Shown: piece by piece, positions 1-3,874 of the stretch | How positions within the stretch are numbered: the stretch's first letter is position 1 | Layout of the letters: each line of letters begins with the position of its first letter | DNA from: JBBDIO01 sp040880365 | GTDB taxonomy: Bacteria > Chloroflexota > Anaerolineae > Caldilineales > Caldilineaceae | Direction: 5' to 3' | Length of the DNA: 5,314 nucleotides | Assembly: GCA_040880365.1 (NCBI GenBank) | Contig: JBBDIO010000130.1 | Coordinates: 1 to 5,314 of the forward strand | The notes under the pieces: generated by a model | Databases searched by the model: none | The model's input: the letters and a program-made list of their open reading frames with translations, nothing else | Told to the model about the DNA's origin: nothing | Program-made: the position numbers and the translations under genes

Positions 1-1052
1 ATGGCCCCTTCGCCGATCACGCAGTTATCTGCGATGACTGCGCCTTCAAAGGCGATCACTTTGGATTTCAGGCTGCATTGACGGGTGATGATGGCCCCGC
101 GCAGTTCACAGCTTTCGCCGATATAGTTGTTGCGCCAGAGCACGCTGCGTTCGATGCGCGTGTAGTTGTCGATGATGGTATAGTCGCGAATGACCGTCGG
201 CCCGTGAATCGTGACATCGCCCTTGATTTTGACGCCGTGTCCCAGATAGATGGGGCCAAACAGCTGGGCGCTGGGCGCAATATCCACATCTTCACCCACC
301 CAGATGCCGCCGCCAATATGGCGACCCAGCGGCTCGGACAGGCGAATTTTGCCATAGAGCATGTCGGCATTGGCCCGATGATATTCTTCAAAGTTGCCCA
401 CATCGCACCAATAGCCGTCGGCCTCGTAGCCGCACAGATGATCGCCCGCTTCTAGCAGGCGGGGAAAGAGTTCGGTGGAGAAGTCATAGGCGGTGTTTTT
501 GGGGATGCGCTCCAGCACTTCTGGCTCCAGCACGTAGATCCCCGTGTTGACGGTATCGGAGATGACTTCGCCCCAGCTGGGCTTTTCCAGAAATTGGGTG
601 ATGCGCCCGTCTTCGTTGGTGACGACTACACCATAATCCAGCGGGTTGTGGACATGGGTCAGGGCAATGGTTGCCAATGCGCCGGCTTGCCGGTGATGTT
701 CCACCATTTTGCCCAGATCGAAATCGGTGAGCGCGTCGCTGCTGATGACCAGGAATGTTTCATCCAGCAGATGCGCGGCGTTGCGCACGCTGCCCGCGGT
801 GCCCAGGGGAAATTCTTCCACGGCATAGGTGAGCTTCATGCCCAGGGCGCGCCCGTCTTCGAAAAAGTCCTGGATCGAAGCCGCCATGTAGCGCACCGTG
901 ACGACGACTTCGGTGATGCCGTGGGTCTTGAGCAGATCCAGCACATGCGCCATGATGGATTTATTGGCGAGGGGGACCATTGGTTTGGGGCGGGCAACTG
1001 TGAGTGGGCGCAGACGCGAACCTTCGCCACCCGCCATAAGTACGGCTTTCAT
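1..1052 (-). CDS. Sugar-phosphate nucleotidyltransferase, probably mannose-1-phosphate guanylyltransferase (3' part off window)
   Basis: Joins a sugar 1-phosphate to an NTP to give an NDP-sugar plus pyrophosphate, in the cytoplasm; GDP-mannose is the likeliest product. The 350 visible residues begin MKAVLMAGGEGSRLRPLT, the nucleotide-binding loop of the family, followed by PKPMVP (22-27, Lys23), PLGTAGSV (82-89), a metal-site-like SSDALTDFD (104-112, Asp106), FLEKP (154-158) and GYWCDVGN (213-220, Asp217). From about residue 250 the pattern becomes hexapeptide-like, as in a left-handed beta-helix, and is still open at the left edge. The overall pattern resembles the roughly 830-residue Chloroflexota/cyanobacterial proteins that carry a phosphomannomutase domain after the helix; whether that domain is present cannot be seen. 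The start is the ATG directly before the conserved N-terminus; AGGA lies 13 nt upstream, rather far. It follows the kinase gene after 139 bp and may have its own promoter. The enzyme fold is certain, the exact sugar and nucleotide less so. Confidence 0.9.
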   Translation of the reverse strand, partial: MKAVLMAGGEGSRLRPLTVARPKPMVPLANKSIMAHVLDLLKTHGITEVVVTVRYMAASIQDFFEDGRALGMKLTYAVEEFPLGTAGSVRNAAHLLDETFLVISSDALTDFDLGKMVEHHRQAGALATIALTHVHNPLDYGVVVTNEDGRITQFLEKPSWGEVISDTVNTGIYVLEPEVLERIPKNTAYDFSTELFPRLLEAGDHLCGYEADGYWCDVGNFEEYHRANADMLYGKIRLSEPLGRHIGGGIWVGEDVDIAPSAQLFGPIYLGHGVKIKGDVTIHGPTVIRDYTIIDNYTRIERSVLWRNNYIGESCELRGAIITRQCSLKSKVIAFEGAVIADNCVIGEGA

Positions 1053-1078
1053 CCTGGGTTTTTTATCCTGGGTTCTAT
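1051..1078 (-). repeat. 14-bp tandem repeat across the leader and start codon of the nucleotidyltransferase gene
   Basis: Two adjacent 14-bp units (plus-strand 1051-1064 and 1065-1078) share 12 of 14 bases, beginning with the exact decamer ATCCTGGGTT. Read on the minus strand, each copy ends in CCCAGGAT. The downstream copy runs into the ATG itself, and the upstream copy supplies an AGGA that may serve as the ribosome-binding site. The duplication therefore alters the translation-initiation region. Confidence 0.8.
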
Positions 1079-1090
1079 CTTGCCGCCTGA

Positions 1091-1096
1091 ATTATA
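1091..1096 (-). promoter_or_regulatory. Candidate -10 box for the nucleotidyltransferase gene
   Basis: A perfect TATAAT reads on the minus strand here, in an AT-rich part of the 139-bp gap after the kinase stop. It would place a transcript start near 1084 and give a leader of about 30 nt before the ATG at 1052. No good -35 hexamer is seen 16-18 bp upstream, so this is only a candidate for an internal promoter that separates this gene from the trio operon. Confidence 0.35.
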
Positions 1097-1191
1097 AACC
1101 GTGTTCTGCAATGCGATAGGGAATAATCGGCATTTGGGAAATGGGCTATCTGACAATTGGTTATCGCGGCGCATAGCTGGGAAAGAATCGG

Positions 1192-2067
1192 CTAGATGGG
1201 CGGCCACGGGTAGTTGCGGCGCTGCGGGATGGGCGACGGATAGCGGCCGCGCGCGATGAGCCGTTCGACGCGTGCACACAGGCTGGCGCGTTCCGGCTTG
1301 GTGAGCAATGTCTCCAATACGGTGTTGAGCGTGCTCGTTGCCTGGGATAGTTGTGTCTGCAATTCGTGGAGGTTTTCCAACAGCTCCGGCTCGATGGGCG
1401 TATCGCTGAATTCCCAGATCACGGTGCGCAGTTTGTATTCGGTATGGAAACAAATGCCGTGATCGATGGCCCAGATGCGTCCATCGTTGCCCACCAGACA
1501 GTGCCCACTTTTGCGGTCGGCATTGTTGATCACATAGTCGAACAGGGCCAGGCGGCGAAAGGTCTGGGCAAAGCGGGCATCGGCCTGAACGGTGAAATAG
1601 TGTTCGGCCTCGCGGTTGGCGATATAGAGCTGGATGCTGCCCACGCCGCGCGAGGCTTCGCGCACAATGGTGGGCGGGACCAGATTCCAGTCGAGACAGT
1701 GGCTGATGTAATAGGCCGCGGCTTCGCGCAGACAAAGCGTGCCCCATTCAAAATCCCACAGCGGGTTTTCGCCCTGGCGCGGCTTATAGACGGCGGGCAG
1801 GGTCAGCCCTTCGTGTTGCACCGTGATGAGAAAGCTGTGGTTGGAGCTATAGGGCAGCAGCCCTTTTTCCGATACTTTGCCGGTGCTGAGGGTTTCTACC
1901 ACGCGCGTTTCGGTGATGCGCATGGTCTCTGCGGTCGCGTCCTGTTCAGGCGCGTCTTGATCGGGCGCGTCTGTTCCCGACGCGGCAGACTGTGACGCGT
2001 GCGGTTCGGTCGGCTGGGAACCGGTCGGCTGGGGATCGTGTGCAGCGGATTTGGATGTAGAAGCCAA
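1192..2067 (-). CDS. SCO1664-family protein, PI3/PI4-kinase-like (member of the kinase/DUF3090/phosphomutase trio)
   Basis: Probable small phosphotransferase related to phosphatidylinositol 3-/4-kinases; substrate unknown. The core starts near residue 50 and carries the marks of the SCO1664 family: AVYKP (92-96, candidate ATP-site Lys95), NPLWDF (101-106), LREAAAY (113-119), LVPPT (129-133), the catalytic-loop-like NNADRKSGH (181-189, Asp184) and AIDHG (200-204, Asp202 in the position of the metal-binding Asp), then KLRTVIWEF (212-220) and a family-like YPWPP end. All expected key residues are present. The 291-residue reading begins at TTG 2067, with AGGA 11 nt upstream and an in-frame TAA at 2086-2088. 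Residues 2-48 are low-complexity and rich in Ala, Pro, Gln, Asp and Ser, with no Val, Leu, Ile or aromatic residue, which suggests a disordered tail. The alternative start is ATG 1923 (Met49), right before the conserved core. It lies 31 bp after the DUF3090 gene, probably in one transcript. Confidence 0.88.
   Translation of the reverse strand: MASTSKSAAHDPQPTGSQPTEPHASQSAASGTDAPDQDAPEQDATAETMRITETRVVETLSTGKVSEKGLLPYSSNHSFLITVQHEGLTLPAVYKPRQGENPLWDFEWGTLCLREAAAYYISHCLDWNLVPPTIVREASRGVGSIQLYIANREAEHYFTVQADARFAQTFRRLALFDYVINNADRKSGHCLVGNDGRIWAIDHGICFHTEYKLRTVIWEFSDTPIEPELLENLHELQTQLSQATSTLNTVLETLLTKPERASLCARVERLIARGRYPSPIPQRRNYPWPPI
1937..1981 (-). repeat. 15-bp tandem repeat inside the kinase gene (DAPxQ pentapeptides)
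   Basis: Three adjacent 15-bp units start at 1937, 1952 and 1967, each opening with GCGTC on the plus strand. The first two share 12 of 15 bases and the third is degenerate (9 of 15 against the second). The period is a multiple of three, so the reading frame is kept and the protein shows DAPDQ-DAPEQ-DATAE at residues 33-47. Confidence 0.75.
2007..2036 (-). repeat. Second 15-bp tandem repeat inside the kinase gene (QPTxx)
   Basis: Two adjacent 15-bp copies, each starting CGGTCGGCTGGG on the plus strand, differ at 2 of 15 bases. They encode QPTGS-QPTEP at residues 13-22, in the same non-conserved N-terminal extension as the DAPxQ repeat but with an unrelated unit. Confidence 0.8.
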
Positions 2068-2078
2068 AGCTTTTGGTA

Positions 2079-2082
2079 TCCT
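2079..2082 (-). promoter_or_regulatory. Shine-Dalgarno-like AGGA for the TTG start of the kinase
   Basis: AGGA on the minus strand lies 11 nt before TTG 2067, inside the 31-bp gap after the DUF3090 stop. It supports the long reading of the kinase, since the only other in-frame start is Met49 at 1923, which is preceded only by a weak GAGA. Confidence 0.45.
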
Positions 2083-2098
2083 GATTTAGAAGTTGAGC

Positions 2099-2650
2099 CT
2101 AAAAGATAATGGGTTTGGCCTGACCGTCGGAGCGCGGACAGAAATGTCCTTCGCGGTCGATGGGGCCGCCGCACAGGGGACAGGTAGGCCGGCCTTTGGA
2201 GACTACTTCCAGGGCGTGGTCGCTCAGAATGCGCATCTGTTCGCGCGTGGCAACAAAGCGGGCCGCGGGCACGTCGTCGCCTTCGGGGTCTACCACTGCG
2301 CCTTCTTCGCCCACGATAAGCGCCTTGGCAATCACCCAGACCATATCGTCGTCTTCGTCATAGCCGATGACCAATTGCCCCACGCGAAACGCAGGCTCTA
2401 CCGGTTGTTCGGCAAAGAGTGGCTTTTTCTTGATCTTAATGGGCGGCAGATCTGGATATTTTTCCTCGAGTTCTTCCAACAGTTGAACAATGGTGATCGC
2501 CAGATTGGCGACTTCCTGTTTTTCGAGGACAACTGTTACCAGATCGGTGCCGGCGCGCGCCTGGAGAAAAAATGTACGATTCCCCGGCTCGCCCACCGCA
2601 TCGGCAATTATATGCTGCACGGGGTTGAGGTCGAAGGCATACTCTGCCAT
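2099..2650 (-). CDS. DUF3090 family protein (middle member of the trio) with CxxC/HxC motif
   Basis: Function unknown. This 183-residue protein matches the DUF3090 pattern: an N-terminal FDLNPVQHIIADAVGEPGNR (6-25), then TFFLQAR (26-32), VLEKQEVANLA (41-51) followed by an acidic helix LLEELEEKYPD, a central FRVGQL (88-93) strand, and a C-terminal RPTCPLCGGPIDREGHFCPR block. In that block Cys157, Cys160, His169 and Cys171 are spaced like a small zinc-binding knuckle. Zinc binding is inferred from spacing only. There is no signal peptide or membrane segment, so it should be cytoplasmic. The ATG at 2650 has a clear GAGGG 7 nt upstream. It sits between the phosphomutase (72 bp upstream) and the kinase (31 bp downstream), as expected if the three work together, perhaps as a binding partner or substrate of the two enzymes. 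The family call is firm; any role is inference. Confidence 0.9.
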   Translation of the reverse strand: MAEYAFDLNPVQHIIADAVGEPGNRTFFLQARAGTDLVTVVLEKQEVANLAITIVQLLEELEEKYPDLPPIKIKKKPLFAEQPVEPAFRVGQLVIGYDEDDDMVWVIAKALIVGEEGAVVDPEGDDVPAARFVATREQMRILSDHALEVVSKGRPTCPLCGGPIDREGHFCPRSDGQAKPIIF

Positions 2651-2657
2651 AATTCAT

Positions 2658-2662
2658 CCCTC
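2658..2662 (-). promoter_or_regulatory. Ribosome-binding site of the DUF3090 gene
   Basis: GAGGG on the minus strand lies 7 nt before ATG 2650, the strongest Shine-Dalgarno match in the window. An out-of-frame ATG at 2657 lies between it and the true start but is much too close to the site to be used. Confidence 0.65.
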
Positions 2663-2698
2663 TATCGGGTTTGCGTAGCCAAAATGGCCTGTGCGTGA

Positions 2699-2722
2699 CT
2701 GGAGACCGGGCTGGATACTGGG
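2699..2722 (-). repeat. 12-bp tandem repeat directly after the phosphomutase stop codon
   Basis: Two adjacent units, CTGGAGACCGGG and CTGGATACTGGG on the plus strand, share 10 of 12 bases and abut the TAG at 2723-2725. They fill a third of the gap to the DUF3090 gene. No hairpin followed by a T-run is seen, so this is not a convincing terminator. Confidence 0.65.
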
Positions 2723-3427
2723 CTAGTCTGCCTGGTCGCCATTGGCGGATGTCGAGGAAGACGCCGGTTCGGCGTCCTCTTCACGTTTGATTTCAAATTT
2801 TGGCAATTCGGTGCGGTAGTTCATGAACAGAACTCCGGTGCGCATCCCATGAAATACCAGCGCACTGATGGAGGCCGTATCGATGAGCACGCGCTGAAAC
2901 AGATCGATGTGCACGCCCAGATAGTGGGCCAGCGTGGTGCGAATCACATCGCCGTGGCTATAAATTGCCACGACTTGATTGGGATGGCGCACCCGCATAC
3001 TCTCCAGCGTGTTCACGGCGCGGCTTTGCACTTCGTGGAGCGTTTCTCCGCCGGGAAAGCGAAAGCTGCTGGGATTGTGCTGCACCAGTTGCCATTCGGG
3101 CAATTTGGATAGTTCTTTGAGATTGCCGCCGCGCCATTCGCCATAGTCGACTTCGATGACGCCCGGCTCTTCCTGAACGGTCAGACCCAGGCGCTCGGCC
3201 GCGGGCTGGGCAGTTTCTATGCAGCGCACCAGTGGGCTGGAATAGATCGCGGCGACCGGCTGTTCGGCCAACGCCTCGGCGATCCGCAACGCCTGTTCCC
3301 GACCTTTTTCGTTCAGATGAACGTGGGGGGTGCGTCCGGCTAGCCGATCTGTGCCTACCCAATCGTTTTCACCGTGGCGGATCAGCAATACATAGGTGAC
3401 CGCATCGGCGGGTATTTGTAAACTCAT
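2723..3427 (-). CDS. Histidine phosphatase superfamily protein, MSMEG_4193-type putative phosphomutase (trio member)
   Basis: A 2-histidine phosphatase-fold enzyme of the phosphoglycerate-mutase superfamily, acting through a phosphohistidine intermediate. The 234 residues show the RHGE motif (17-20, nucleophile His18), LAGRTPHVHLNEKGREQA (29-46), SSPLVRCIETA (63-73, Arg68), IEVDYGEW (91-98, Glu92 the likely acid), FPGGETL (124-130) and YSHGDVI (156-162, second His158), followed by GVHIDLFQR (171-179). All catalytic residues are present. LAGRTP..HL and HIDLFQR are typical of the MSMEG_4193 subgroup, which travels with an SCO1664 kinase and DUF3090. Phosphomutase activity has been proposed for the subgroup from that context; a phosphatase is equally possible. 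The last 20 residues are acidic and Ser-rich, probably disordered. The start is ATG 3427; the only purine-rich site, GGAG, is 13 nt upstream, so initiation is weak on paper. It is the first gene of the trio operon. Confidence 0.92.
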   Translation of the reverse strand: MSLQIPADAVTYVLLIRHGENDWVGTDRLAGRTPHVHLNEKGREQALRIAEALAEQPVAAIYSSPLVRCIETAQPAAERLGLTVQEEPGVIEVDYGEWRGGNLKELSKLPEWQLVQHNPSSFRFPGGETLHEVQSRAVNTLESMRVRHPNQVVAIYSHGDVIRTTLAHYLGVHIDLFQRVLIDTASISALVFHGMRTGVLFMNYRTELPKFEIKREEDAEPASSSTSANGDQAD

Positions 3428-3460
3428 GGCTAAAAGACGTCTCCGCTTCGGTTGATTATG

Positions 3461-3489
3461 TTATAATGACCGCGCTCTACCGTGTGCAG
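3461..3489 (-). promoter_or_regulatory. Candidate promoter of the trio operon
   Basis: On the minus strand CTGCAC (3489-3484) and TTATAA (3466-3461) are separated by 17 bp. This would start transcription near 3454, about 27 nt before ATG 3427. Both boxes are imperfect; CATAAT at 3460-3455 is an alternative -10. Position is the main argument. Confidence 0.2.
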
Positions 3490-3500
3490 AGCTGTGTGCC

Positions 3501-3532
3501 AATTGGTTTGACGCGCAACTGGTTTGACGCGT
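3501..3532. repeat. 16-bp tandem direct repeat
   Basis: AATTGGTTTGACGCGC (3501-3516) is followed at once by AACTGGTTTGACGCGT (3517-3532), with 14 of 16 bases shared. Each copy carries TTGACG on the plus strand, a good -35 match, but no good -10 follows at the right distance. It lies about 75-105 bp upstream of the trio's first codon. Confidence 0.8.
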
Positions 3533-3556
3533 AGGCTTCAACGTGTATTTCAATGC

Positions 3557-3606
3557 AACAATCTGTACTGTAGCACACTGAAGCATAACAATCTGTAACG
3601 TAACAC
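3557..3606. repeat. 20-bp imperfect direct repeat at 30-bp spacing
   Basis: The exact 11-mer AACAATCTGTA occurs at 3557-3567 and 3587-3597. The similarity extends to 3576 and 3606, with 17 of 20 bases shared. A 30-bp offset is close to three helical turns, so both copies would face the same side of the DNA, as paired protein-binding sites often do. Confidence 0.65.
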
Positions 3607-3749
3607 GGCGCAGCGCGTTGTTCAAGTGGCACTACTTACCTTCTGCCAAATCCCGCCTGCCCACAGCCGGGAATCCCAAGCCTGCATGTGGCATCGCTTG
3701 TATGTGGGGCTACCTTCCCAACCGTTCGGACCTGACCTGAACTATAATT

Positions 3750-3782
3750 ATACCGAAATCATACCGAAATTATGTCGAACTA
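3750..3782. repeat. 11-bp tandem repeats, possible response-regulator binding box
   Basis: ATACCGAAATC (3750-3760) and ATACCGAAATT (3761-3771) differ only at the last base. A third, degenerate unit ATGTCGAACTA (3772-3782) follows in register. Tandem 11-bp direct repeats are the usual binding pattern of OmpR/PhoB-type response regulators. The block starts just after a palindromic TATAATTATA (3743-3752) and lies about 95 bp before the assigned peptidase start. That it is an operator is inference. Confidence 0.6.
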
Positions 3783-3874
3783 AATTGTGTGACCGGACAT
3801 ATTCGAGCGGGTTGGAAACCAATCTGGTCGAAGAAGCTCGTTCATTCACCATCCTACCAGTGTCGTGTAATCTA

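Larger units (their letters stand above)
3428..3874. other. Divergent intergenic region, 447 bp, rich in short direct repeats
   Basis: This region lies between the start of the trio operon (minus) and the start of the M1 peptidase (plus), so it should hold promoters for both. I see no conserved protein, tRNA or clear intrinsic terminator. It is more AT-rich than the flanking genes, with TATAAT boxes at 3462-3467 and 3743-3748, neither with a good -35. It contains several short direct repeats: GTGTGC twice at 12-bp spacing (3482-3499), a 16-bp tandem pair (3501-3532), a 20-bp pair at 30-bp spacing (3557-3606), an 11-bp pair at 16-bp offset (3681-3691 and 3697-3707, 9 of 11) and 11-bp tandem units (3750-3782). 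The plus-strand peptidase frame is open well into this region, so its 3' part may be translated if a rarer upstream start is used. Confidence 0.7.

Noticed and set aside
1120..1150. Inverted repeat GATAG...CTATC with inner CATTT/AAATG considered as a terminator after the kinase
   Set aside because: The stems are short and AT-rich, and no T-run follows on the minus strand, so it does not look like an intrinsic terminator.
1351..1995. Long plus-strand open frame (about 214 codons) opposite the kinase gene
   Set aside because: It is antisense to a gene with clear family motifs, shows no recognisable domain, and is expected as a shadow frame in GC-rich coding DNA.
2436..2657. Small minus-strand frame with ATG at 2657, next to the DUF3090 ribosome-binding site
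   Set aside because: It overlaps the DUF3090 gene in another frame and its ATG abuts the GAGGG, leaving no room for initiation.
2093..2698. Plus-strand open frame (about 200 codons) opposite the DUF3090 gene
   Set aside because: The minus-strand frame carries the DUF3090 pattern with a strong ribosome-binding site; the plus-strand reading has no family resemblance.
3462..3467. TATAAT on the plus strand as a promoter for the peptidase
   Set aside because: There is no -35 match at 16-18 bp and it lies more than 400 bp from the peptidase start; it more likely reflects the AT-rich promoter area of the opposite operon.
3750..3782. Tandem 11-bp units considered as a CRISPR array or replication iterons
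   Set aside because: The units are too short and lack unique spacers for a CRISPR; no replication gene or DnaA-box cluster is nearby, so an origin is not supported.
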